From: Burkholderiales bacterium
Lineage (GTDB): Bacteria > Pseudomonadota > Gammaproteobacteria > Burkholderiales > Burkholderiaceae_C
Reading direction: 5' to 3'
DNA length: 64,000 nucleotides
NCBI GenBank assembly: GCA_028868825.1
Contig: JAGWTU010000003.1
Coordinates: forward strand, 111,498 to 175,497
The position numbers and the translations under genes are program-made. The notes beneath the pieces are model-generated. The model saw only the letters and a list, made by a program, of their open reading frames with translations. It was not told where the DNA came from and ran no database searches. Of this stretch, positions 1 to 9,726 are shown piece after piece; the first letter of the stretch is position 1; each line of letters opens with the position of its first letter.

Positions 1-148
1 GTGGCCACGTCGGCCCCCGATGGCGGCGCCTGCAATGCAAACCAAGGTGGGCTTGCAAAACATTACAAAACGTCTTGCAAGCTCACCGAATCGGGCGCGC
101 CGGGCCATAACGACGGCATAACCCCGTGGTCGCTACAAACGGGCGCCG

Positions 149-850
149 TTGTCGTTGCGGGCCATGCCGGCAGCGCGACGGCCGCATTCCATCGGAGGGA
201 AACATGAATATCACCACGCATTCGAATTCTCGTCACCGGGCGACGCGATCAGCGGCACGATCCGCTTCGACCATGCCTGGACCCCGGCCAACCTCGCGGC
301 AGCGGCTGGAAAGCCCGACTGGTTCACCTTCCAGCTCGGCAATTTCTTCGGCACCGCCTACCCGGCGGCGGATCAGGTGTCGATCGACTACTTCCTGACC
401 GGCACCCAGGTCGCCACGTCCACGCCGACGAACGGCGGATTCGGCGGCCGCATCACCGCCGCGCCGGATTACACGGCCGTCATCCCGGCCACCACGTTCG
501 ACAGCATCCGCTTCCACATCGACGTGGCCAACGTCTACGACGACGCCCAGGCGGCCTTCGGCGTGCCGACCCAGGTCAGCGGCGATTACGGCCAGTTGAT
601 GGTCTTCGACTTCGCGCCCCGGGCCGCGCCGGAGCCGGGTTCCTGGGCCTTGATGCTGGCGGCGCTGGCCGGCTGCGGCCTTCTTTCGCGACGCTCGGGT
701 GCCGTCAGGGAGTCCCGGGGGGGCTTGTGTGAACAGGCACCTCGTTCCACTCGATTGCGGGAATGCCGCATGATCCGATGCCTCATTCCCGCAGCCCCGA
801 GCCTGCCGCTGCCGCCGGCCGGCACCGCCGTCTCGAGACGACGGCCTTGA
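149..850 (+). CDS. PEP-CTERM sorting-signal protein, probably lacking its native N-terminus/signal peptide
   Basis: C-terminal APEPGSWALMLAALAGCGLLSRRS is a PEP-CTERM tripartite signal. The well-spaced RBS/ATG (ggagggaaacATG, ~204) is in a different frame from the domain. Confidence 0.6.
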   Translation: MSLRAMPAARRPHSIGGKHEYHHAFEFSSPGDAISGTIRFDHAWTPANLAAAAGKPDWFTFQLGNFFGTAYPAADQVSIDYFLTGTQVATSTPTNGGFGGRITAAPDYTAVIPATTFDSIRFHIDVANVYDDAQAAFGVPTQVSGDYGQLMVFDFAPRAAPEPGSWALMLAALAGCGLLSRRSGAVRESRGGLCEQAPRSTRLRECRMIRCLIPAAPSLPLPPAGTAVSRRRP

Positions 851-1152
851 TGCAAGGCCCTGGCACGCCGGCGCCGCCCTGGACCACCACCGATTGGTTC
901 AACACCGGCGGCCGCGCACTGCAACTCGAGGATCTGCGCGGCCGCGTCGTCGTGCTGCACGCCTTCCAGATGCCGTGCCCGGGCTGCGTCCAGCATGGCC
1001 TGGGGCAGACCATGCGCCGCTACGCCCTCGAGGGCCCGCCCAGCCTGCTGCTCATCGACCGCAAGGGCGACCTGCGCGCGCAGGCCTAAAGCAGCGTCGA
1101 CGACCTGGCGCCGGGCGCGGCGATCGCGTCGCTGCCGGCTGAAGCCTGTTGA
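850..1152 (+). pseudogene. Peroxiredoxin/redoxin-family remnant (in-frame stop, internal deletion)
   Basis: LRGRVVVLHAFQMPCPGCVQHGLGQ..., then PSLLLIDRKGDLRAQA-TAA(1087-1089)-SSVDDLAPGAAIASLPAEAC* continues in the same frame. The central part of the fold is missing. Confidence 0.65.
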
Positions 1153-1351
1153 GGCGGGGCAGCAAAGAAAGCGGTGGTCATCCGCACCATCGAATAGGGC
1201 CGGGAACTCGCGCGTCGGCCCGGCCGCGGCTGCCGGCGGCGCGGCCGCTGCACCGACACGCGGCTGACATGCTTCGTCACTAGCCTGCGGCATCCGGTCG
1301 ACTCGATCGACCGCCCCCGCTGCCCAGAACCAACCCCCTACAGGAGGACCC

Positions 1352-3463
1352 ATGACCTCGACCGGACGTCGCGACTTCATCCGCATGGCCGCCAGCGGCG
1401 CCGCCGCTGTCGGCGCCGGCATGCTGCCGCCGGGCATCGCCCGCGCGCTGACGCTGCCGGCCGCGCGCCGCACCGGCACGCTGATGGATGTCGACCACAT
1501 CGTCATCCTGACGCAGGAGAACCGCTCCTTCGACCATTACTTCGGCACGCTGCGCGGCGTGCGCGGATTCGGCGACCCGCGACCGGCGCCGCTGCCCGGC
1601 GGGCAGTCGGTGTTCAACCAGCCGTACAACGGTGGCACCGTGCTGCCGTTTCGGCCCGACCTGCCGGCGCTGGGGCTGCAATTCCTCAATGGCACACCGC
1701 ACGACTGGAATTCGTCGCATGCGGCCTGGAACGCCGGCCGCAACGATCAGTGGGTGCCGAACAAGGGCGTCAACACGATGGCCTACCTGACGCGCTCGGA
1801 CATCCCGTACCACTACGCGCTGGCCGACGCCTTCACCGTCTGCGATGCCTACCACTGCTCGGTCATGGGGCCGACCGACCCGAACCGCTACCACCTGTGG
1901 ACCGGCTGGCTCGGCAACGACGGCAGCGGCGGCGGCCCGGTGATCGGCAACGACGAACTCGGCTACGGCTGGTCGACCTATCCCGAGCGGCTGAGCCGCG
2001 CCGGCGTGCGCTGGAAGGTCTACCAGGACGTCGGCGTCGGGCTCGATGCCACAGGCTATTGGGGCTGGACGGCGAATCCCTATATCGGCAATTACGGCGA
2101 CAACTCGCTGCTCTATTTCTTCCAATACCAGAACGCGCTGCCCGGCAGCCCGCTCTACGAGGGCGCGCGCCGCGGCACGAATGTCGCCGCGAATGGGCCG
2201 CAGACGCTGTTCGATCAGCTGCGCGCCGACGTGATCGCCAACCGCCTGCCGCAGGTGTCGTGGATCGCCGCGCCCGAGGCCTATTCCGAGCATTCGATCT
2301 GGCCCTCGAACTGGGGCGCCCGGTACATCGACCAGGTGCTGCTGGCCCTGACTGCGAATCCCGAGGTCTGGGGCCGCACGGCGCTGTTCGTCATGTACGA
2401 CGAGAACGACGGCTATTTCGACCATGTGGCGGCACCGTTCCCGGCGCCTTCGCGCAGCGCCGGCCTGTCGACCGTCGACGCCACCAACGAGATCTACGCC
2501 GGCAGCGCCAGCCACCCCTCGGGCCCCTATGGTCTCGGCGCGCGCGTGCCGATGACCGTCGTCTCGCCCTGGTCCAAGGGCGGCTGGGTCTGCTCGCAGG
2601 TCTTCGATCACACGTCGCTGATCCGATTCGTCGAGGCGCGCTTCGGCGGCCAGTACCCGGGCCTCGTCGAATCGAACATCACGCCGTGGCGCCGCGCCGT
2701 CTGCGGCGACATGACGGCGGCATTCGACTTCACGAAATACGACGACGACCTGCCCGCCCTGCCCTCCACCGCGGCCTACGCTGCCGACGGCCTCTCGCAC
2801 ACCGGCATCACGCCGCAGCCGCCGGCGCAGGGCGCGCTGCCGCGCCAGGAGAGCGGGGTGCGACGCTCGCGCGCGCTGCCCTATGCCTTGGCGGTCGATG
2901 CGACGCTGGACAATGCGCGCCGCAACCTGTGGCTGAATTTCGCCAACCGCGGCAGCGCGGGCGCCGTCTTCCTCGTCTACCAGCCGGGCACGCCGGCGGC
3001 ACCGCGCAGCTACACCGTCGAAGCCGGCAAATCGCTCGCCGATGCCTGGACCACGGTGCCGGCCGGCGGCCGCTACGACCTGCTCGTGCACGGCCCCAAC
3101 GGCTGGATGCGGCACTACACCGGCGATGCCGCCGCGGCCGCCGCCGCGACCAGCCTGTGGCCCGAGGTCGAATGCCTCGAGCGCGTCGAAGGCCAGGCGC
3201 AATTGCGACTCGTGCTGCGCAACCTCGGCACGACGTCGCTGCGTTTCACGGTCACCCCGAACGCCTATCTGCACGAAGCGGCACGCCACCATGATCTGGC
3301 ACCGGGCGCGAGCCTGACCACCGTCTGGTCGCTGGCGGCGAGCCAGGGCTGGTACGACCTGTCGGTGACGGTCGACCGCAGCCCCGCCTTCTTGCGCCGC
3401 CTCGCCGGCCGCGTCGAGACCGGTCGCCCGAGCATCAGCGACCCCGCCATCGGCGCCAACTGA
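1352..3463 (+). CDS. Phosphocholine-specific phospholipase C (bacterial PLC/acid phosphatase superfamily), Tat-exported
   Basis: Twin-arginine signal TGRRDFIRMAASG; VDHIVILTQENRSFDHYFGTLRGVRGFGDPR; MYDENDGYFDHV; ~700 aa with C-terminal beta domains. Confidence 0.92.
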   Translation: MTSTGRRDFIRMAASGAAAVGAGMLPPGIARALTLPAARRTGTLMDVDHIVILTQENRSFDHYFGTLRGVRGFGDPRPAPLPGGQSVFNQPYNGGTVLPFRPDLPALGLQFLNGTPHDWNSSHAAWNAGRNDQWVPNKGVNTMAYLTRSDIPYHYALADAFTVCDAYHCSVMGPTDPNRYHLWTGWLGNDGSGGGPVIGNDELGYGWSTYPERLSRAGVRWKVYQDVGVGLDATGYWGWTANPYIGNYGDNSLLYFFQYQNALPGSPLYEGARRGTNVAANGPQTLFDQLRADVIANRLPQVSWIAAPEAYSEHSIWPSNWGARYIDQVLLALTANPEVWGRTALFVMYDENDGYFDHVAAPFPAPSRSAGLSTVDATNEIYAGSASHPSGPYGLGARVPMTVVSPWSKGGWVCSQVFDHTSLIRFVEARFGGQYPGLVESNITPWRRAVCGDMTAAFDFTKYDDDLPALPSTAAYAADGLSHTGITPQPPAQGALPRQESGVRRSRALPYALAVDATLDNARRNLWLNFANRGSAGAVFLVYQPGTPAAPRSYTVEAGKSLADAWTTVPAGGRYDLLVHGPNGWMRHYTGDAAAAAAATSLWPEVECLERVEGQAQLRLVLRNLGTTSLRFTVTPNAYLHEAARHHDLAPGASLTTVWSLAASQGWYDLSVTVDRSPAFLRRLAGRVETGRPSISDPAIGAN

Positions 3464-3508
3464 ATCGCGCTGCTGCGCATAACCCCCCCGCAAAAAAGGA
3501 AGAGACCC

Positions 3509-4747
3509 ATGAAGCTTCATTCGATCGCCGCCGCCATCGCCCTGGCCGCCGGCTGCGCCGCACCGGCCATCGCCGGCGAAGGCCAGACGCCGCAAGGCGC
3601 CCACCGACTCGACCATGTCTGGGTCGTCGTGATGGAGAACCACGGCTACGGCCAGATCGTCGGCAACCCGAACGCGCCGTTCATCAACAAGATGGCCCAG
3701 TCGGTCAATCTGGCGACGAACTATTACGCCGTCGGCCATCCGAGCCTGACGAATTACCTCGAGATCGTCGGCGGCTCGAACTTCGGCGTGCAGAACGACA
3801 ACAGCCCCGATTGGCACAACGCCGGCTGCGCGCCCGCCATCGTCAGCGGCGTCATCAACAACGAAGCCAACCCGGCCGCGATCTGCCCGATCTCGGGCCA
3901 GGGCATCGATGCCGCGACGCCGGCGATCGACTACACGAACGAGGTCACCGGCACGCCCGGCATGCCGGCCACCGGCGCCTGGAACATCGACGGCACGCGT
4001 GCGGTGGCCGCCGCGGCGACCGTGGGCAAGACGATCGCCGACCAGCTCGACGCCGCGCATTCGAGCTGGAAGAGCTACCAGGAAAACCTGCCGCCGGTCG
4101 GCGCCGACGGCGTCAACAACAGCGACGGCGTGTTCGTCAACACGAACGACACCAGCGTGCTGAGCAACCCGAAGCCGACGTCGAGCAACGTCGTCGCGCT
4201 GTACGCCGTCAAGCACAATCCGTTCGCCTATTTCAAGAGCGTGCAGGAGAACGGCGGCCTCAGGAAGGTCGTCGGCTTCGACGGCACCGACGGCCTCTAC
4301 GCCGACCTGCGATCCGGCCATGTGCCGGCCTTCTCGCTGATCGCGCCCAACCAGTGCAACGACCAGCATGGCAAGAGCGGCGCGGGCGTGTACTGCGCCT
4401 ACGACCCGAACAACGACGGCACGCAAAACGGCCTGAACCCGGGCCTGATCTACCGCGGCGACGTCGCGGTGAGCAGGATCGTCGGCGCGATCAAGGGTTC
4501 GCGCGCCTGGGGCGAGGGGCATAACGCCATCGTCGTCCTCTGGGACGAGAACGACTACGCCGTCAACACGCCCAACAAGGTGCTGACGATGGTCGAGACG
4601 AACTACATGGGCAACCGTGTCGTCAGCAACAACTACTACAACCATTACTCGCTGCTGAAGACGATCGAGGGCACGCTCGGCCTGCCCTGCCTGAACCACG
4701 CCTGCGACGCCTCGGTCGCGACGATGTCGGACCTGTTCGGTCGCTGA
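3509..4747 (+). CDS. Secreted phosphoesterase family protein (acid phosphatase-like)
   Basis: Signal peptide; DHVWVVVMENHGYGQIVGNPNAPFINKMA; ALVVLWDEND-type motif (IVVLWDENDYAVNTPNKV). Confidence 0.85.
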   Translation: MKLHSIAAAIALAAGCAAPAIAGEGQTPQGAHRLDHVWVVVMENHGYGQIVGNPNAPFINKMAQSVNLATNYYAVGHPSLTNYLEIVGGSNFGVQNDNSPDWHNAGCAPAIVSGVINNEANPAAICPISGQGIDAATPAIDYTNEVTGTPGMPATGAWNIDGTRAVAAAATVGKTIADQLDAAHSSWKSYQENLPPVGADGVNNSDGVFVNTNDTSVLSNPKPTSSNVVALYAVKHNPFAYFKSVQENGGLRKVVGFDGTDGLYADLRSGHVPAFSLIAPNQCNDQHGKSGAGVYCAYDPNNDGTQNGLNPGLIYRGDVAVSRIVGAIKGSRAWGEGHNAIVVLWDENDYAVNTPNKVLTMVETNYMGNRVVSNNYYNHYSLLKTIEGTLGLPCLNHACDASVATMSDLFGR

Positions 4748-4756
4748 CGTCTCTCG

Positions 4757-4782
4757 GCGGCGCGCCCGAGCGGGCGCGCCGC
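4757..4782 (+). terminator. Hairpin after phosphoesterase gene
   Basis: GCGGCGCGCCCG-AG-CGGGCGCGCCGC, perfect inverted repeat immediately 3' of the stop at 4747; no T tract. Confidence 0.5.
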
Positions 4783-4784
4783 AG

Positions 4785-4836
4785 TGGCGCCATGCACGGG
4801 TGCCATGCACGGGTGCCATGCATGGGCGCCATACAC
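4785..4836. repeat. 13-bp tandem repeat, about 4 copies
   Basis: tggcgccatgcac / gggtgccatgcac / gggtgccatgcat / gggcgccatacac read directly. Confidence 0.85.
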
Positions 4837-4953
4837 GGGCGCATGACGCCGGTGCGATCGCGACATCCGCGTCGAAAAAATACGACGCCCTCGTCAGGGT
4901 GTCACGGCGTCTGCTTATCTTGGGTGACCCCCCCAGCCATCGAGCGTCACCCC

Positions 4954-7548
4954 ATGAGAATTCCCCATCGCACGACCCTGTCGGTCCTCGTCGCGCAGGC
5001 CGTCTGCGCGCACGCCTGGTCCGAGGAAGCGCCAGCTCCGCAAAGCGCCGCCGAGACCATCGTCATCCAGGCGCAGCGCAGCAATGCGTCGGTCGCGCGC
5101 CAGGTGCAGGAACAGGCTCCCAACCTCGTCAACCTGACGACGGCCGAGGAGATGCGCAAGCTGCCCGATGTCAATACGGCCGAGGCCGTGCGGCGCATAC
5201 CCGGCGTCTCGCTCGAAACCGACACCGGCGAGGGCCGCTACATCAACATCCGCGGCATCGACTCCGATCTCAACAGCACGACCTTCGGCGGCCTGCGCCT
5301 GCCGCCGTCGAACAACGCCTCGCCCTTCGGCGGCGGCCGCGCGGTGGCGCTCGACGCGATTCCGACCGGCCTCGTCGGCGCGATCACCGTGACCAAGACG
5401 ACGCTGCCCGAACAGGATGCCGAGGCCTTGGGCGGCACCATCGAGATCACGCCCAAGACCGCGCCGCGCGGCGCCGCCGGCTTCGTCGACGCACGCCTGG
5501 GCACGGGCTACGAGCCGCTGCGCAAGACCGGCATCGGCGACATCTCGGTGACGGCGGGCACGCGCTTCGGCGGCGCCGCGGTGGCCCCGGGCGCCGTCGA
5601 GGCCTACGGCGACCGGCCGTTCGCGCTCGTCGTCACCGCGACCTATTACGAGGACCAGCGCGGCATCGACGACATCGAGCCCGCCTTCATCGACGGCGGC
5701 AATTACAACCCGCCGTCGACGGCCTATGCCGGCTGGGACCAGCGCCATTACCAATACCATCGCCAGCGCCACGGCCTGGGTTTCGACCTCGGATTCCAGC
5801 CCAACGCCGACAGCAGCTACTACCTGCGCTTCTTCGACGCCGGCTATACCGAGACCGTGCACCGCAACCGCCTGACGGTGACCCCCGACGGCAACCCGAC
5901 CCTGTCCGGCGGCGTCTACACCGACGGCATGACGGCCAGCGGCTTCGACAAGACGCTGCGCGACGAGAAGGAGCGCATCGGCAACCAGGTCTTCGTCGTC
6001 GGCGGCAAGAACCGCATCGACCAGATGCAGCTCGACTACCGGCTCGGCTACACCGAGGGCTCGTACAAGAAGCTCTACGACTACAACTCGGACTTCAATT
6101 TCACGCCGGCCAGCGGCACCATCGCCTACACCAACAACGGTGAAGGACACACGCCGAGCTACACCGTCAGCGGCGCCGATTACCTCAATCCCGCGAATTA
6201 CACGCTGGCGAAGTTCCAGAACGCGACCACTCACATCACCGACAAGGAACTCTCGACGGCCGAGAACCTGCGGATGTCTGTGAACTGGGGCGGCTTCGAT
6301 GCCGAATCGCTCAAGCTCGGGTTCAGCGGCCGCTGGCGCAAGCGCCATGCCACGGGGCAACCCTATTCGTACCACGGCGCGCCGGCGTTGCCGCTGACCG
6401 GCTACCTCAGCGGCGGCAATGTCAACTTCTACGACGGCCAGTACGACAACATGCCCAACATCGGAACCGGGCAGCTGCAGAACGTCCTCTCGCAGTACCA
6501 GACCATCGGCGCGAACGACGCGATCAATTCCGCGCTGCAGACGCAGACCGGCAAGGAGGATGTCTACGCCGTCTACGGCCAGTACCAGCTGGTCAGCGGC
6601 CGCCTGACGGTCACCGGCGGCGCCCGCGTCGAGGCCACGCGCGCCCGCTACGACGGCTACGGCGAAGGCGGCGCCAACACGGCCAACCCGTTCGTGCTGC
6701 CGGTCGGCGCATCGCACAACTACGCCAATTTCTTCCCCAGCCTGCAGGCCCGCTACGAACTCGAACCCAGGACGCTGGTGCGTGCCGTCTGGTCGACGGC
6801 GATCGCGCGGCCGGGCTTCAACCAGGTCACGCCGTCGCTGATCGTCGACCCGGTAGCCAACCAGGTCACGCAGGGCAATCCGGACCTCAAGCCGATCACC
6901 GACAACGCCTTCGACCTCTCGTTCGAGCATTACCTGCCGGGCGCCGGCATCGTCTCGGTCGGCCTGTTCGACAAGCAGTTCAACAACTACATCGTCGGCA
7001 ACCAGACCACGCAGACCTATCCGAACAACGGCCTCTTCGCGGGCTTCGTCGGCACGGCGCATGTGATCTCGTTCGGCAATGTCAGCAACGCCTGGGTGCG
7101 CGGCCTCGAGTTCAACTACGAGCAGAAGCTGCAGGACCTGCCCGAGGCGCTGCGCGGCCTGGGCGTCGGCGCGAACTACACCTATGCCGCATCGAACTTC
7201 GCGATCCGGCAGGGCGAATCGTCGACGCTGCCCTCGACCTCGAAGCACACGCTCAATTTCTACGTCTCGTACGAAAACCAGGGCTTCGATCTGCGGCTCG
7301 GCGGCTATTACCTGTCGCGCAATCTGTGGGCGATCGGCGGCGCAGCCGGGCTCGACGTCTATTCGGAACCGCGCTTCTCGCTCGATTTCGGATCGTCGTA
7401 CAAGATCAACGACCGCGCCTCGGTGTACTTCAACGCCAAGAACCTGACCAACACGCCGCTGACCTTTGCCGAGGGTTCGTCGAATCGCGTCATCCAGCGC
7501 GAGTTCTATCGCCAGACCTACCAGGTCGGAGCGAACCTCAGCTTCTGA
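4954..7548 (+). CDS. TonB-dependent receptor
   Basis: Plug domain (LPDVNTAEAVRRIPGVSLETDTGEGRYINIRGID), C-terminal beta-barrel ending in aromatic F (YQVGANLSF). Start chosen at ATG 4954, inside the longer ORF. Confidence 0.92.
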   Translation: MRIPHRTTLSVLVAQAVCAHAWSEEAPAPQSAAETIVIQAQRSNASVARQVQEQAPNLVNLTTAEEMRKLPDVNTAEAVRRIPGVSLETDTGEGRYINIRGIDSDLNSTTFGGLRLPPSNNASPFGGGRAVALDAIPTGLVGAITVTKTTLPEQDAEALGGTIEITPKTAPRGAAGFVDARLGTGYEPLRKTGIGDISVTAGTRFGGAAVAPGAVEAYGDRPFALVVTATYYEDQRGIDDIEPAFIDGGNYNPPSTAYAGWDQRHYQYHRQRHGLGFDLGFQPNADSSYYLRFFDAGYTETVHRNRLTVTPDGNPTLSGGVYTDGMTASGFDKTLRDEKERIGNQVFVVGGKNRIDQMQLDYRLGYTEGSYKKLYDYNSDFNFTPASGTIAYTNNGEGHTPSYTVSGADYLNPANYTLAKFQNATTHITDKELSTAENLRMSVNWGGFDAESLKLGFSGRWRKRHATGQPYSYHGAPALPLTGYLSGGNVNFYDGQYDNMPNIGTGQLQNVLSQYQTIGANDAINSALQTQTGKEDVYAVYGQYQLVSGRLTVTGGARVEATRARYDGYGEGGANTANPFVLPVGASHNYANFFPSLQARYELEPRTLVRAVWSTAIARPGFNQVTPSLIVDPVANQVTQGNPDLKPITDNAFDLSFEHYLPGAGIVSVGLFDKQFNNYIVGNQTTQTYPNNGLFAGFVGTAHVISFGNVSNAWVRGLEFNYEQKLQDLPEALRGLGVGANYTYAASNFAIRQGESSTLPSTSKHTLNFYVSYENQGFDLRLGGYYLSRNLWAIGGAAGLDVYSEPRFSLDFGSSYKINDRASVYFNAKNLTNTPLTFAEGSSNRVIQREFYRQTYQVGANLSF

Positions 7549-8543
7549 TGCGCGCACCGACCATGACGATCCGCACCCTCCTGAGCGCAGCGGCGCTGGC
7601 CGCCGCGATGCTGCCGGCCGCCGCGGCGCCCGGCCCCTACGCCGTGGCCGAGCGCATCGCGCTCGACGCGGCCGGCCGCTGGGACTATGCGGCGATCGAC
7701 GCATCGCACCGCCGGCTGTACCTCAGCCATGGCGATCACGTCGATGCCGTCGACCTGGCGACGCGACAGCGCATCGGGACGATCCGCGACACGGCGGGCG
7801 TGCACGGCATCGCCTTCGCACCCGAAGCGGGCCTGGGCTTCACGACCAACGGGGCCTCGAACAGCGTCACCGTGTTCGACCTCGGCAACCTGGCCGTGCG
7901 GACCGTCATCGCGCTGTCGGGCAAGAAGCCCGACGCGCTGATCTACGTGGCCGCGGTCGACAAGCTGTACGTCTTCGACGGCGGCAGCAACGAGATCGAG
8001 ATCATCGATACGCGGCGGCTCGAACGCGTCGCGTCGATCCCGACCAGCGGTCGACCCGAATTCGCGGTCACCGACGGCCGCGGCCGCATCTATTACAACA
8101 TCGAGGACCACGCGGCGATCGACGTCGTCGACACGCGCAGCGACCGCCGCGTCGCGACCTGGCCGCTGGCGGGCTGCGAGGAGCCGTCCGGGCTGGCGAT
8201 CGATGTCGCGCACCAGCGGCTCTATTCCTCGTGCCAGAACCGCGTCATGGCGGTCACCGACGCGGCCAGCGGCCAGCGCGCCGCGAGTTTCGCCATCGGC
8301 GTGCACCCGGACACGGTGGCTTTCGACGCCGCGGCCGGGCGCATCATCACGTCCTGCGGCGGCGGCACGCTGAGCGTGGCGACCGAGATCGACGCCGACC
8401 ATTACGAAGTCCAAGACGAACTCGCCACCGCGAAGGGCGCAAAGACCATGGCCTACGATCCGGCGGACCGCTCGGTCTATCTGCCGACTGCCATCGACGG
8501 CACCTTCACGGTGCTCGTCGCCAAGCTGCGTCCGGCGCCGTAG
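7548..8543 (+). CDS. YncE-like beta-propeller protein, secreted
   Basis: Signal peptide (TIRTLLSAAALAAAMLPAAAA); repeated propeller blades (GRWDYAAIDASHRRLYLSHGDHVDAVDLATRQ). ATG overlaps the TBDR stop (TGATG). Confidence 0.8.
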   Translation: MRAPTMTIRTLLSAAALAAAMLPAAAAPGPYAVAERIALDAAGRWDYAAIDASHRRLYLSHGDHVDAVDLATRQRIGTIRDTAGVHGIAFAPEAGLGFTTNGASNSVTVFDLGNLAVRTVIALSGKKPDALIYVAAVDKLYVFDGGSNEIEIIDTRRLERVASIPTSGRPEFAVTDGRGRIYYNIEDHAAIDVVDTRSDRRVATWPLAGCEEPSGLAIDVAHQRLYSSCQNRVMAVTDAASGQRAASFAIGVHPDTVAFDAAAGRIITSCGGGTLSVATEIDADHYEVQDELATAKGAKTMAYDPADRSVYLPTAIDGTFTVLVAKLRPAP

Positions 8544-8561
8544 GCCTTTCGAGCGCAACGC

Positions 8562-8936
8562 TCATGGCGTCAGCGACAAGGTCACCAAGCCGATGGCCAG
8601 GAATCCTATGAAGGCGATCGACATATGGACGAAGACCAGCCATTCCGGCAACGGTTTCCGTTTCCAGTGATAGCCCAGATTCAGGAACACGCCAGCGGCC
8701 GCCGCGACCAGGAGCGCGATCAGACCGAACGGCCCGGCCCGCGGCAGGGCACTGCTCGCCGACCATTCGAGGACCAGTAGCGAGAGTGCGGCAACCGCGG
8801 CAAAGCCATGCAGCTTCGCGAGCCAGGGCGGCGAGTGGTGGTCGCTGCAGAATCGGACGAAGGCCATCGCAAGGCCGCTGCAGAAGGCGACAGCCAGCAA
8901 CCACGTTGCCGCTTGGAAGATCAGCTTTGCGTCCAA
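8562..8936 (-). CDS. Small multi-pass membrane protein (hypothetical)
   Basis: Four hydrophobic segments in LDAKLIFQAATWLLAVAFCSGLAMAF...IGLVTLSLTP; proposed TTG start. Confidence 0.55.
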   Translation of the reverse strand: MDAKLIFQAATWLLAVAFCSGLAMAFVRFCSDHHSPPWLAKLHGFAAVAALSLLVLEWSASSALPRAGPFGLIALLVAAAAGVFLNLGYHWKRKPLPEWLVFVHMSIAFIGFLAIGLVTLSLTP

Positions 8937-9257
8937 ATGGCTATCAATCGAGTCGTCGTGGGACCGAACAGTATCTGCTGAAATCGCGAGCCTCACCGAC
9001 AGGCCCTTCGTAGCCGAACCGGCGCATGCCTTCAGGGGCGGACCGTCCGCGAGAACGGGGACGCCGTCACAGGCGGACTTCCCACCGAAGGCACGGCATC
9101 GGCAGGGGCCGCGTCGCAGCGCCGACGCCACGCCTCGCGCCGCAGGGATGCGTTTCGTCGCATGAGGGATGCCGCCCGTTCCGGCGCGTCCTAGAGTGAA
9201 TTCGAAGTCATCGGGCGTCGCCCGGTGCATTCGATCACTCTTCGATGGAGCCTCCCC

Positions 9258-9707
9258 ATGCGTACCCAAGACACGAACCCGATCAGCGCCTGCCATGCGG
9301 CCCGCCTGGCCGCCGCACTGGGCCTGCTGTGCGCCGCCGTCGCGCACGCCTTCGACCTCACCGTGACGATCCAGAACGCCCGCTCGAACGAGGGCACGGT
9401 GAGGGCCGCGCTCTACGAGGCGAAGACCGGCTGGCTGCGCGACGGCGCGCCGGTGCAGCGCCGGTTCACAACGCCGCAATCGTCGGGCACGGTCATCGTG
9501 TTCCACGACCTGCCCGCAGGCCGCTATGCCGTTTCGGGCTTTCACGACGAGAACGGCAACGAGAAACTCGACACGAACGCGATGGGCATGAACATCGAGC
9601 CTATCGCGTTCAGCCGCGACGCCCGCGGCCGCATGGGGCCGCCGAAGTTCGACGATGCCGCGTTCGATCTGACGCAGGACATGGCGATCACGATGGCGCT
9701 GCACTGA
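9258..9707 (+). CDS. DUF2141-family secreted protein
   Basis: Signal peptide; LTVTIQNARSNEGTVRAALYEAK...FHDLPAGRYAVSGFHDENGNEKLDTNAMGMNIEPIAFS is typical of DUF2141. Confidence 0.85.
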   Translation: MRTQDTNPISACHAARLAAALGLLCAAVAHAFDLTVTIQNARSNEGTVRAALYEAKTGWLRDGAPVQRRFTTPQSSGTVIVFHDLPAGRYAVSGFHDENGNEKLDTNAMGMNIEPIAFSRDARGRMGPPKFDDAAFDLTQDMAITMALH

Positions 9708-9726
9708 ACCGGCCCGGGAGCAAGCG

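Noticed and set aside
1280-4819. 1179-aa minus-strand ORF
   Set aside because: Antisense to clear phospholipase C and phosphoesterase genes; composition is Arg/Ala/Val/Asp repeats typical of the complementary frame in high-GC coding DNA.
4785-4836. Possible CRISPR array
   Set aside because: Units are 13 bp and head-to-tail without spacers; no cas genes.
4915-7704. 929-aa minus-strand ORF
   Set aside because: Antisense shadow of the TonB receptor; no recognisable domain.
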